Part shown: one piece after another, positions 23,680 to 31,230 of the stretch
How positions within the stretch are numbered: the stretch's first letter is position 1
Layout: the number at the start of each line of letters is the position of its first letter
Assembly: GCA_003151235.1 (NCBI GenBank)
Contig: PLWZ01000074.1
Span: 1-39,157 of the forward strand
Direction: 5' to 3'
Source: Acidimicrobiaceae bacterium
GTDB taxonomy: Bacteria > Actinomycetota > Acidimicrobiia > Acidimicrobiales > RAAP-2
DNA length: 39,157 bases
Notes under the pieces: model-generated
What the model was told of the DNA's origin: nothing
The model's input: the letters and a program-made list of their open reading frames with translations, nothing else
The model's database searches: none
Made by a program: the position numbers and the translations under genes

Positions 23680-24390
23680 GTGGCCACCAGCGCCGAGATC
23701 ACCATCGATACCGACGACGGCGCGATGCCGGCGTTCGAGGCGATCCCCGATTCCGAACCGAGAGGGGCGATCGTCGTCATCCAGGAGGCGTTCGGCGTCA
23801 CCACCCACATCTGTGACGTTGCGGTGCGGCTCGCCGACGACGGGTGGCGGGCCGTCGCACCGTCGTTCTTCCACCGGGAGGGCTCGCCGATCTTCGCCTA
23901 CGACGACCTGGCCTCGGTGATCCCCGTGATCGGAAGGCTCGACGCCGACGGGACGCGGACCGACCTCGAGGCCGCGCTCGACTATCTCGGCACCGCCAAC
24001 GAGGAGACCGGCGTGGTCGGGTTCTGCATGGGCGGCACCCTGTCGTTCTACGCGGCCACACTGCGACCGCTCGGGGCCGCCGTCACCTTCTACGGGGGCG
24101 GGGTGGAGAAGGGTCGCTTCGGCCTGCCCTCGCTGATCGAGCTCGCCCCCAGCCTCCAGAGCCCGTGGCTGGGCTGTTACGCCGACAAGGACGCCAACAT
24201 CTCGGTCGACTCGGTGGAGCGGCTGCGCGAGGCGGCGACCCATTCGGTGGTCGCGACCGAGGTGGTCCGCTACGAGGACGCTGACCATGGCTTCCACTGC
24301 GACGACCGCCCGAACGTCTTTCACCCGTCGGCCGCCCACGACGCCTGGCAGCGCACCCTCTCATGGTTCGACCACCACCTCGGGGTTTGA
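23680..24390 (+). CDS. Dienelactone hydrolase family protein
   Basis: 236 residues, GTG start. An alpha/beta hydrolase with a Cys nucleophile: VIQEAFGVTTHI (the Glu that orients Cys), GFCMGGTLSFYAA (nucleophile elbow G-x-C-x-G-G), YADKDANI (acid Asp) and DADHGFHCDDRP (His). This Cys-Asp-His set is that of carboxymethylenebutenolidase, which opens dienelactone to maleylacetate in chloroaromatic breakdown. Many relatives act on other esters or lactones, and no aromatic pathway is nearby, so the substrate stays open. The stop overlaps the rlmN TTG start (TTGA). Confidence 0.92.
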   Translation: MATSAEITIDTDDGAMPAFEAIPDSEPRGAIVVIQEAFGVTTHICDVAVRLADDGWRAVAPSFFHREGSPIFAYDDLASVIPVIGRLDADGTRTDLEAALDYLGTANEETGVVGFCMGGTLSFYAATLRPLGAAVTFYGGGVEKGRFGLPSLIELAPSLQSPWLGCYADKDANISVDSVERLREAATHSVVATEVVRYEDADHGFHCDDRPNVFHPSAAHDAWQRTLSWFDHHLGV

Positions 24391-25385
24391 CCGGCCCCTA
24401 CGACCTGAGCCGCCGCGACCTGGACGCGCTGCTCGACGGCGAGCCGGCGTTCCGGGCCCGCCAGGTCTGGGACGCCCTGTACAAGCGGGCCGCGTGGCCG
24501 GGCGAGATGACCGAGCTCCCGGGCCCGCTACGCGACCGGCTGTCGACCGAGATCGCACCCGCACTCACGGTCGTCGACCGGCGGCTCGCCGACGACGGCG
24601 AGACGGTCAAGTGGGCCTTCGACGCCGGCGCGGGGGCGGTGGTCGAGACGGTGCTCATGGCCTACCCCGACCGGGTGACCGTCTGCGTGTCCACCCAGGC
24701 CGGGTGCGCGATGGCGTGCCCGTTCTGCGCCACCGGCCAGGGCGGGTTCAAACGGCACCTGCGGGCCGGCGAGATCGTCGAGCAGGTCGCGTGGGCGATG
24801 CGCGAGCGGCCGGTCACCCACGTCGTCTTCATGGGCATGGGCGAGCCTTTGGCAAACTACGACCAGACCATCGGGGCGGTCCGCCGCATCCACGATGACA
24901 TGGGGATCTCGGCCCGCCGCCTCACCCTCTCGACCGTCGGGATCGTCCCGGGCATCCGGCGGCTGGCCGACGAGGGGATCCCGGTCACGCTCGCGGTGTC
25001 GCTCCATGCGGCCAATGACGAGCTGCGTAACGAGCTCATCCCGATCAACCGCCGCTATCCCCTGGCCATGCTGGCGGAGGCCTGCGCGCTCTACGTGGCC
25101 AAGACCGGCCGGCGGCTGTCGCTCGAGTGGGCGGTGATCGGCGGGGTCAACGACCGGGTCCGCGACGCCGACGAGCTGGCCGCGTTCGCGAGGCCGCTCG
25201 GCGCGCACGTGAACCTGATCCCCCTGAACGAGACCGACGGCTACCACGCCCCGGGCCGGCCCCGGGCGGCCGAGTTCCGGGCGCGGCTGACTTCACTGGG
25301 TGTGAATGCGACGGTGCGGGTGACCCGCGGTGCCGAGATCGCGGCGGCGTGCGGCCAGCTGGCCGGGACGCCGAGGCCGGCCTAG
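24387..25385 (+). CDS. rlmN: 23S rRNA (adenine-2503-C2) methyltransferase RlmN
   Basis: 332 residues from TTG 24387, preferred to ATG 24363 because the protein then starts TGPYDLSRRDLDALLDGEPA, the normal RlmN N-terminus, and the start overlaps the previous stop by 4 bases. Radical SAM cluster C-x3-C-x2-C in STQAGCAMACPFCATGQGG; VFMGMGEPLANYD; LSTVGIVPGIRRLAD; VSLHAANDELRNELIPINR; the second methyl-carrying Cys near the end in AEIAAACGQLAG. It methylates A2503 of 23S rRNA and often A37 of some tRNAs. Its TAG stop is shared with the convergent acyl-CoA dehydrogenase (CTAG, 25382-25385). Confidence 0.95.
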   Translation: MTGPYDLSRRDLDALLDGEPAFRARQVWDALYKRAAWPGEMTELPGPLRDRLSTEIAPALTVVDRRLADDGETVKWAFDAGAGAVVETVLMAYPDRVTVCVSTQAGCAMACPFCATGQGGFKRHLRAGEIVEQVAWAMRERPVTHVVFMGMGEPLANYDQTIGAVRRIHDDMGISARRLTLSTVGIVPGIRRLADEGIPVTLAVSLHAANDELRNELIPINRRYPLAMLAEACALYVAKTGRRLSLEWAVIGGVNDRVRDADELAAFARPLGAHVNLIPLNETDGYHAPGRPRAAEFRARLTSLGVNATVRVTRGAEIAAACGQLAGTPRPA

Positions 25386-26590
25386 CTCCGGGGGACGTCC
25401 TTCCAGGGAAGTTCCTTGTCGGTCCGGGGCTCGCCCGGGAGGCCGAGGACCCGCTCGCCCAGGATGTTGCGCATGACCTCGGAGGTGCCGCCCTCGATGG
25501 AGTTGGCCCGGGTGCGCAGGAACTGCTTGTGCGGGTCGGGCCCGCCCATGCCGACCCCGGCCGGCCGGATCTTCGGGTAGTTGTTCGAGTGCAGCATTCC
25601 CTCGGCCCCCATCAGGTCGACCGACAGCTCGGTGATGAGCTTGTTCTGCTCGGCGAAGGCCAGCTTCCCGACCGAGCCCTCCGGCCCCGGCGTGCCCTTG
25701 CGGCGCAGGTCGGCGGCCCGCTGGTTGGTGAGCCGGGTCGCCTCGCTGATCACCCACAGCTGCATGAGGCGGTCCCGCAGCGCCCGCGAGTGCGGCGAGG
25801 GGTCGCCGGCCCAACGCTCCTTGTAGAGGCGGATGGCCTGGTCGATCGGGCCGAGGCCGCGGCGCGAGACGTTGCCGCCGATCGACACCCGCTCGTTCAT
25901 CAGCGTCGTGATGCCGACCCGCCAGCCCTCGCCCTCGCCGCCCAGGCGATCGAATTCGGGGACGCGGGCGTCAGTGAAGAAGACCTCGTTGAACTCGGCC
26001 TCGCCGGTGATCTGGTGCAGCGGCCGGACGTCGACACCGGGGCCGTGCATGTCGACCAGGAAGCAGGTGATGCCCTGGTGCTTGGGCAGGTCGGGGTTGG
26101 TGCGGGCGAGCAGGAGGCCCCGCGAGGACAGATGGGCGACGGTCGTCCAGACCTTCTCGCCGTTCACGATCCACTCGTCGCCGTCGCGCACCGCCCGGGT
26201 GGAGAGGCTGGCCACGTCCGAGCCCGAACCGGGCTCGCTGAACAGCTGGCACCACACCTCTTCGCCGGTGAAGAGCGGCTTCAGATACCGCGCCTTTTGC
26301 TCATCGGTGCCGTGCTCGGCGATGGTCGGGGCGACCATGCCGTAGCCGATGACGTTGCGCATGGCCGCCGACGGCGCGCCGCCCTCGATGAGGCGCATGC
26401 TGATGCGCTGGTGCAGCGACGGGCTCAGCCCGAGGCCGCCGGCACCCTCGGGGAAGTGCACCCACGCGAGACCGCGGTCGAACTGCTCGCCCAAGAAGGC
26501 GGTCGGGTCGGTCTCTGCTGGCGGGTGCTCGGCCAGCAACTCGTCGACCAGGCTGTCGACTCGCTCTGTTTCTGTCTGGACGATCGTCAC
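25382..26590 (-). CDS. Acyl-CoA dehydrogenase
   Basis: 402 residues, GTG start with GAGGGG a few bases upstream. FAD-dependent acyl-CoA dehydrogenase fold: LAWVHFPEGAGGLGLSP, QLFSEPGSGSDVASLSTRA, VNGEKVWTTVAHLSSRGLLL, HQITGEAEFNEVFFTDARVP, and a C-terminal RTRANSIEGGTSEVMRNILG. The Glu of this last region is the usual candidate for the catalytic base in this subfamily, which introduces a 2,3 double bond into acyl-CoA. Chain length or steroid specificity cannot be read. Shares its stop bases with rlmN; its -10 TAGGGT (26618-26623, minus) overlaps the -10 of the divergent membrane gene. Confidence 0.95.
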   Translation of the reverse strand: MTIVQTETERVDSLVDELLAEHPPAETDPTAFLGEQFDRGLAWVHFPEGAGGLGLSPSLHQRISMRLIEGGAPSAAMRNVIGYGMVAPTIAEHGTDEQKARYLKPLFTGEEVWCQLFSEPGSGSDVASLSTRAVRDGDEWIVNGEKVWTTVAHLSSRGLLLARTNPDLPKHQGITCFLVDMHGPGVDVRPLHQITGEAEFNEVFFTDARVPEFDRLGGEGEGWRVGITTLMNERVSIGGNVSRRGLGPIDQAIRLYKERWAGDPSPHSRALRDRLMQLWVISEATRLTNQRAADLRRKGTPGPEGSVGKLAFAEQNKLITELSVDLMGAEGMLHSNNYPKIRPAGVGMGGPDPHKQFLRTRANSIEGGTSEVMRNILGERVLGLPGEPRTDKELPWKDVPRS

Positions 26591-26617
26591 GGCGTTTCCC
26601 CTCTCGTTACGCCTAAT

Positions 26618-26627
26618 ACCCTACCGT
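26618..26627. promoter_or_regulatory. Overlapping divergent -10 elements (acyl-CoA dehydrogenase / membrane protein)
   Basis: ACCCTACCGT contains TAGGGT on the minus strand (26618-26623, leaving a short leader with a Shine-Dalgarno for the dehydrogenase) and TACCGT on the plus strand (26622-26627, 6 bases before GTG 26634). This is the same arrangement as at 17455-17466. Confidence 0.5.
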
Positions 26628-26633
26628 TGGCTC

Positions 26634-27071
26634 GTGAGCAGGGCCTTCGGCGTGGCACTGGCGGCGGCGGGGGCCGCCTTCTCGTGGTGGGAGGGCGGCC
26701 TGCACCAGTACTCGACCGCCGCCCACTGGAGCATCGCCGTTGTGATTGCCCTGGTCCTCTCCTCCGCGGTGGCGTTCGGGTGGGGCCGCCAGGCCGCCAC
26801 CGCCGGCGCGTGGGTGCGCGGCCCGCTGCCGGTCCGGCGCCACCTGGCCGAGCGCCGCTACGCCACCGTGGGCGTCCTCGTCTGGATCGTGCTGGTGCTC
26901 GCCGTGGTCGGCTGGGACCTCAACAGCTTCGTGCACCAGAGCCACAACCTCCCGACGCTCAGCTCGATCGTCGGGCACGTGACGTCCAGCCGGGCCGGCC
27001 GCGCCGCCACCGTCGCCGTGTGGTTGGCGCTCGGCGCGGCGCTGTCCGTCGGGTGGAGGCGCAGGCGGTGA
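26634..27071 (+). CDS. Small membrane protein, unknown function
   Basis: 145 residues from GTG 26634, fixed by the -10 element just upstream; the frame is open further left but only as antisense to the dehydrogenase. Three hydrophobic segments: FGVALAAAGAAFSWWEGG, HWSIAVVIALVLSSAVAFGWG and YATVGVLVWIVLVLAVVGWD, then a polar stretch (DLNSFVHQSHNLPTLSSIVG) and a last helix (ATVAVWLALGAALSVGW) with a basic end. No family recognised. Its stop overlaps the next start (GTGA), so the two small membrane proteins are probably made together and may interact. Confidence 0.75.
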   Translation: MSRAFGVALAAAGAAFSWWEGGLHQYSTAAHWSIAVVIALVLSSAVAFGWGRQAATAGAWVRGPLPVRRHLAERRYATVGVLVWIVLVLAVVGWDLNSFVHQSHNLPTLSSIVGHVTSSRAGRAATVAVWLALGAALSVGWRRRR

Positions 27072-27262
27072 CGCCGGGCGGCTACGTCTGGATCGGGATC
27101 GGGGCGGCGCTGGCGATCTGGATCGTCGCGAGCGCGCTTCGCCGCGACATCCCCGGACCGATCGCCGTCGTCCGGTGGTTCGCCCAGTCGTGGCTGGGCC
27201 GGACCCTCGCCCTATGCGCCTGGGCCGGGGCCGGCTGGCATCTGTTCTGCCAACGCCCCTAG
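27068..27262 (+). CDS. Small two-helix membrane protein (DUF6186-like)
   Basis: 64 residues, GTG overlapping the previous stop. Two hydrophobic helices (YVWIGIGAALAIWIVASAL and GRTLALCAWAGAGWHLFC) flank a basic loop (RRDIPGPIAVVRWF). The closing W-x-G-W-H-L-F pattern resembles the short actinobacterial DUF6186 proteins, whose function is unknown; this family name is from memory. Its last 51 bases overlap the 3' end of the convergent flavoprotein gene, so both genes code there in opposite strands. Confidence 0.68.
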   Translation: MTPGGYVWIGIGAALAIWIVASALRRDIPGPIAVVRWFAQSWLGRTLALCAWAGAGWHLFCQRP

Positions 27263-28600
27263 CGCGGCCTCGACGGCCCGGTGGAAGGTCGGATACGCGT
27301 AGATCATCCCCCGCAGCGTCGAGATCGGGACCTCGGCGTGCACGGCCAGGGTGAGCATCGACAGCACCTCCCCGCCGACGGGGCCGGCCGACGTCGCGCC
27401 GACCAGCACCTGGCGATCGATGTCGGCTATGAGCTTGATGAGCCCGGCGTTGCCGGCCTTGTGGATCCAGCCCCGCGCTGACGACGCGACGTCGGTGGTC
27501 CCGACTGCGACCTTGATCCCCTTCTCACGCGCCTCCGCCTCGCTCAGGCCGACCGAGCCCACCTCGGGGTCGGTGAAGGTCACCCGGGGCAACCCCCGGT
27601 AGTCGGCACTCGGTCCGGGCCGGCCCAGGATGTCGGCGACCGCGATGGCGGCCTGGTACATCGAGATGTGGGTGAACGCGCCGACGCCGGTCACGTCGCC
27701 GATCGCCCACACGCGCTCGGCCGCCCGCATCCGGTCGTCGACGGTGATCGATCGCGCCTCCTCGTCGAGGCCGATCGCGCCGACGCCGAGGCGGGCCAGG
27801 TCGGGGCGGCGCCCGGTCGCCATGAGCAGCCGCTCCGCCACCACGTCGGGAACGCCCTCGACCGCCACCGTGAATCCCTTGGCGTCGTGGCGGACCCCGG
27901 TGATGTTCGCCCCCGTGTGCACGGTCATTCCCTCGTCGGTGAGGACCTTCGTGATGAGCTCGGAGGACTCGGGCTCCTCCAACACCAAGAGCCGCGGCGC
28001 GGCCTCGATCGTCGTCACCGCGGAGCCGAAGCGCAGGAAGACCTGGCCTAGCTCGAGGCCGATCGCGCCGCCGCCGATGACGATCAGGCTCTTCGGCACC
28101 GTCTCGGTCTCGATGGCATCGCGGTTGGTCCAGTACGGCGTGTCGGCCAAGCCGTCGATGGGCGGCGCCCAGGCCCGCGTCCCGGGGTTGAGGACGATCG
28201 CCTTGGTCGCCTCGAAGAGCTCGTCTCGGACCGAGACCTTTCCCCCACCCTCCAACCTGGCCCAGCCCCGCACGAAGGTGACGCCCTTGCCGACCAGGCG
28301 GTCGACGGCCACCTTGTCGTCCCAGCTGTCGGTCGCCTCGTCGCGGATGCGCTTGGCCACCGGGGCGAAGTCGGCCGACACACGGGCGTGGCCCGCCATC
28401 TCCTCGATGCGGCCGGCCTCGGCCAAAAGGTTGGCCGCACGGATCATCATCTTGGAGGGGACGCACCCCCAATAGGGGCACTCGCCCCCGACGAGCTCGG
28501 CGTCGATGCCGACCACGTCCAATCCGGCCTCGGACAACTTCCCCGCGGCATCCTCGCCACCCGGGCCCAACCCGACCACGACCACGTCGACTGTTCGCAT
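27212..28600 (-). CDS. FAD-dependent pyridine nucleotide-disulfide-type oxidoreductase
   Basis: 462 residues. The fold is that of dihydrolipoyl dehydrogenase and mercuric reductase: FAD motif VVGLGPGGEDAAGKL, redox pair GGECPYWGCVPSK (C41, C46), NAD(P) motif VIGGGAIGLELGQVF, second FAD motif VWAIGDVTGVGAFTH. The PYWGC spacing replaces the usual CLNxGC. The dimer-interface motif that holds the catalytic His-Glu in lipoamide dehydrogenase (HxHPTxxE) is here YAYPTFHRAVE, so the first His is lost and dihydrolipoamide oxidation is unlikely. An alternative substrate (another disulfide, quinone or metal) is inferred. The -10 TACGAT lies 7 bases before the start. Confidence 0.9.
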   Translation of the reverse strand: MRTVDVVVVGLGPGGEDAAGKLSEAGLDVVGIDAELVGGECPYWGCVPSKMMIRAANLLAEAGRIEEMAGHARVSADFAPVAKRIRDEATDSWDDKVAVDRLVGKGVTFVRGWARLEGGGKVSVRDELFEATKAIVLNPGTRAWAPPIDGLADTPYWTNRDAIETETVPKSLIVIGGGAIGLELGQVFLRFGSAVTTIEAAPRLLVLEEPESSELITKVLTDEGMTVHTGANITGVRHDAKGFTVAVEGVPDVVAERLLMATGRRPDLARLGVGAIGLDEEARSITVDDRMRAAERVWAIGDVTGVGAFTHISMYQAAIAVADILGRPGPSADYRGLPRVTFTDPEVGSVGLSEAEAREKGIKVAVGTTDVASSARGWIHKAGNAGLIKLIADIDRQVLVGATSAGPVGGEVLSMLTLAVHAEVPISTLRGMIYAYPTFHRAVEAALGALAEQMPAGPGPGA

Positions 28601-28607
28601 GGCGGCG

Positions 28608-28613
28608 ATCGTA
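28608..28613 (-). promoter_or_regulatory. -10 element of the flavoprotein gene, leaderless
   Basis: TACGAT on the minus strand ends 7 bases before ATG 28600 and matches TAnnnT. Confidence 0.5.
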
Positions 28614-28631
28614 GGTCGGTCGTTCAGTCGT

Positions 28632-29402
28632 TCAGTCCTTCAGCCAGGCCCGGAGGTCCTTGGCCCTGGTCCGCTCCCAGCGGGTGGTCCACTCCCGCCA
28701 CCACGCCGCCTCGGCGCACCGGGCCCGCTCGAGCAGCTGGCCGGACAACAGGTCCCAACTGACCGTCGGCGTGCCGGCGGCGTGGCGCAGCCACCCCTGG
28801 GCGAGCGAGGCCTCCTGGAGCGCGTCGATCGCGTCGCGCAGCCCACCCAGGCTCTCCGCCCACCGCGCTCCGGCCTTCGCGAGCTCGGCCCCGTGGCGGA
28901 CCCGGTCGACCCCCATGGCCAGCCGGTGCAGGTCCTGGTCGCCCGGCGAGTCGCCGACGGAGGAGACGACCACCTTCAAGGACCGCCATTCGTGCTGCAC
29001 CGTCTTGGCCAGCTCGGCCGGGGGGTGGAAGGGGCGGGCCAGGTCCCGGATCATCCGCTCGTAGCGGGCCGAGTCGAGGAGCGCGACCAGCCGGCGATGG
29101 GCCCGCGAGCGCTCGCGGGACAGCTCGGCCACCAGGTCGGCCCGCGCCTTCTCGTCGCGGTCGTCGAGCTCCTGGCGGCTGACCCAGCACATGAGCGCGT
29201 CGGCGTCGGCAACGTCGCCGATCGACTGCTCGACCCAGCGCAGCTCGCGGCGCAACAGCCATACCCAGTCGGCGTCGAAGCGGTCGGTGGCGAGACCCAA
29301 CTGGGCCCGGACCCGCCGTACCGCCACCCGGGCCTTGCGGGCCTGGCTGACGTCCTCGTCGCGGAGCTTGGCCTCGAAGCGGGCGATCCCGCGCGACATC
29401 AT
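28632..29402 (-). CDS. CHAD-domain protein
   Basis: 256 residues, start ATG overlapping the upstream amidohydrolase stop (ATGA); a second ATG follows at once. An all-helical, Arg/Lys-rich protein with the CHAD pattern: ARKARVAVRRVRAQLGLATD, WVWLLRRELRWVEQSIGDVADADAL, RERSRAHRRLVALLDSARY, and LHRLAMGVDRVRHGAELA. CHAD domains have conserved basic surfaces that bind inorganic polyphosphate. The more typical H-x-x-RVxxRRxR opening is reduced to RVAVRRVRAQ. No CYTH partner is nearby. Last gene of a leftward operon with the deacetylase-like enzyme, so a polyphosphate- or acetylation-linked role is possible but unproven. Confidence 0.87.
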   Translation of the reverse strand: MMSRGIARFEAKLRDEDVSQARKARVAVRRVRAQLGLATDRFDADWVWLLRRELRWVEQSIGDVADADALMCWVSRQELDDRDEKARADLVAELSRERSRAHRRLVALLDSARYERMIRDLARPFHPPAELAKTVQHEWRSLKVVVSSVGDSPGDQDLHRLAMGVDRVRHGAELAKAGARWAESLGGLRDAIDALQEASLAQGWLRHAAGTPTVSWDLLSGQLLERARCAEAAWWREWTTRWERTRAKDLRAWLKD

Positions 29403-30391
29403 TCGAGTGCGCCCTCATACGCGTGCCATGACGCGTCCAGCGCGTCGTTGCCCGGTCCCCCGCTGGTCGGGCTCTCGGGATGCACGTCGGCACCGAGGAA
29501 CGCCCCGAGGCTTGCCGTGACCGACGCCCGCAACGCCGGAAGGTTGTAGCCGCCCTCCAGGAACACGACGATGTTGGACGACCCGTAGGAGCGGATTGTC
29601 CGGGCCAGGTCGGCGAAGTCCCCCGCGCTCAGCTCCAGGTTGGCCAGCGGGTCGTCGCGGTGGGCGTCGAAGCCGGCCGAGACGAGGACCCAGGTCGGCG
29701 CGAAGCGTTCGATCACCGGGCCCGCGACCTCCTCCAGCGCCCGGCGGACCACGTCACCCGTCGTTCCAGGCGGGACCGGGAGGTTGATCGTGGTCCCGAG
29801 CGCGTTCGGCCCGCCGACCTCCTCGGGGTGTCCGGTCCCCGGGTAGAGCGGCGACTGGTGCACCGAGAGATAGAGCACGTCGGGGTCGTCCCAGAAGATC
29901 TCCTGGGTCCCGTTGCCGTGGTGCACGTCCCAGTCGACGATGAGCACGCGCTCGCCCTCCGCCACGAGCTCGGCCGCCGACACGGCGGCGTTGTTGAGGA
30001 GGCAGAAGCCCATCGCCCGGTGGCTCTCGGCGTGGTGGCCGGGCGGGCGGACCGGGACGAAGGCGACCCCGCCCCCGCTCGCCCGCACCTCCTCGATGGC
30101 GCCGAGACCGGCCCCGGCGGCCCGGCGGGCCGTCTCCCACGAGTCGGGGGTCATGTAGGTGTCGGCGTCGAGGTGTCCCGGGCCCTGCACGGCCAGCAAC
30201 TCCAGGAAGTCGCGATCGTGCACCCGGGCCAGCTGATCCATCCCGGCCGGTTTCAGTTCGACCGAGATGAGGTCAGTGCCGAGGTGGAGGTCGTCGACAC
30301 CTTCCATCACGGCACCGAGGCGCCCGGGGTGTTCCGGGTGTCTCCCGGGATCGTGCTCGCTCGCCCCGACCGGGCCGGCCACGATCAACAT
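29399..30391 (-). CDS. Histone deacetylase-like amidohydrolase (AcuC/APAH superfamily)
   Basis: 330 residues, ATG overlapping the SDR stop by one base (TGATG). All catalytic parts of the zinc deacetylase fold are visible: H119-H120 in RPPGHHAESHRAMGFCLLNN, zinc ligands D155 and H157 in DWDVHHGNGTQEIF, D242 in SAGFDAHRDDPL, and the transition-state Tyr in LEGGYNLPAL. Bacterial members deacetylate acetyl-CoA synthetase, polyamines or other acyl amides. The substrate cannot be told; the SDR and CHAD neighbours give no clear precedent. Cytosolic. Confidence 0.93.
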   Translation of the reverse strand: MLIVAGPVGASEHDPGRHPEHPGRLGAVMEGVDDLHLGTDLISVELKPAGMDQLARVHDRDFLELLAVQGPGHLDADTYMTPDSWETARRAAGAGLGAIEEVRASGGGVAFVPVRPPGHHAESHRAMGFCLLNNAAVSAAELVAEGERVLIVDWDVHHGNGTQEIFWDDPDVLYLSVHQSPLYPGTGHPEEVGGPNALGTTINLPVPPGTTGDVVRRALEEVAGPVIERFAPTWVLVSAGFDAHRDDPLANLELSAGDFADLARTIRSYGSSNIVVFLEGGYNLPALRASVTASLGAFLGADVHPESPTSGGPGNDALDASWHAYEGALE

Positions 30392-31149
30392 CAGAGCGTG
30401 GAGAGTCCCCCGTCGACCGGGATCACCACGCCCGTGAGATACGAGCCCGCCCTCGAGGCGAGGAAGATCGCGGTGCCGGCCATGTCGTCGGGACGCCCGA
30501 TGCGCTTGAGCGGCGCCGAGGCGGCGATCTCTGTCCCGAAGTCGGCCAGCGTCTGGGCCATCATCTTGGACTCGAAGGGCCCCGGGGCGATCGCGTTGAC
30601 GGTGATGCTCGGGGCCAACTTGCCCGCCAGGTGCCGGGTCAGCATGTGCACGGCCGCCTTGGACGCCGAGTACGAGTAGGTGTCCATGCGCGGCGCCCGC
30701 AGCCCGTCGATCGACCCGATGTTGATCACCCGGGCCGGGTCCTCGGGCTTGGCCGCCGCCTTCAGCTGCGGCAGCAGGAACCGGGTCATGTGGAAGACGC
30801 CCCGCACGTTGACCGAGAGCGCCCGCTCCCACGCCGCGTCCCCGAAATCCTCGATCGGGACGGCCCAGGTCGCGCCGGCGTTGTTGACGAGGATGTCGAG
30901 CGTGTCCTCGCGGCTCGCGATCTCATCGGCCAGGCCGCGACAGCCCGCCTCGCTCGAGAGGTCCGCCTCGAACGCGACGCACTCGCCGATCTTGGACAGC
31001 TCGGCCGCCGTCTCCAGGCTGGCCGCGTGCTTGCGGGCCGCGATGTACACCTTCGCCCCGGCCTCGACGAAGCCGGTCGCGATCATCTTTCCGATGCCGC
31101 GGGACCCCCCGGTGACCAGCGCGGTCTTTCCTTCGATCGAGAAGAGCAC
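30391..31149 (-). CDS. Short-chain dehydrogenase/reductase (SDR A)
   Basis: 252 residues, GTG start. Classical SDR: cofactor motif TGGSRGIG (14-21), NNAG in DILVNNAGATWAV, catalytic S in NIGSIDGL and Y-x3-K in TYSYSASKAAVH; the C-terminus ITVNAIAPGPFESK and SYLTGVVIPVDGGLSTL is typical of tetrameric SDRs. The overall look resembles RhlG/gluconate 5-dehydrogenase-type 3-ketoacyl reductases. Probably reduces a keto group with NAD(P)H. A perfect 12-base palindrome lies 13 bases upstream, and a weak -10 (CAAACT) 5 bases before the start, so it may have its own regulated promoter within the SDR cluster. Confidence 0.93.
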   Translation of the reverse strand: MLFSIEGKTALVTGGSRGIGKMIATGFVEAGAKVYIAARKHAASLETAAELSKIGECVAFEADLSSEAGCRGLADEIASREDTLDILVNNAGATWAVPIEDFGDAAWERALSVNVRGVFHMTRFLLPQLKAAAKPEDPARVINIGSIDGLRAPRMDTYSYSASKAAVHMLTRHLAGKLAPSITVNAIAPGPFESKMMAQTLADFGTEIAASAPLKRIGRPDDMAGTAIFLASRAGSYLTGVVIPVDGGLSTL

Positions 31150-31162
31150 GCCATAGTTTGGC

Positions 31163-31174
31163 AGGTCCGGACCT
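31163..31174. promoter_or_regulatory. Perfect palindrome upstream of SDR A
   Basis: AGGTCCGGACCT is a self-complementary 12-mer between the two leftward SDR genes, 13 bases before the SDR A start and next to a -10-like CAAACT (31155-31160, minus). The position suits an operator; its protein is unknown. Confidence 0.4.
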
Positions 31175-31230
31175 ACGCCAATCTGGCCCTGCCTCGCCTG
31201 GGTGCCCGCGAACCGGCTTGGCCGGGGCGG

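Noticed and set aside
22531..24339. 600-codon minus-strand frame over the methyltransferase and dienelactone hydrolase
   Set aside because: No domain motifs; mirror of well-supported plus-strand genes.
25127..27262. Very long plus-strand open frame (about 700 codons) across rlmN and the acyl-CoA dehydrogenase
   Set aside because: It is antisense to the dehydrogenase and has composition typical of GC-rich shadow frames; only its last 64 codons (27068 on) look like a real protein.
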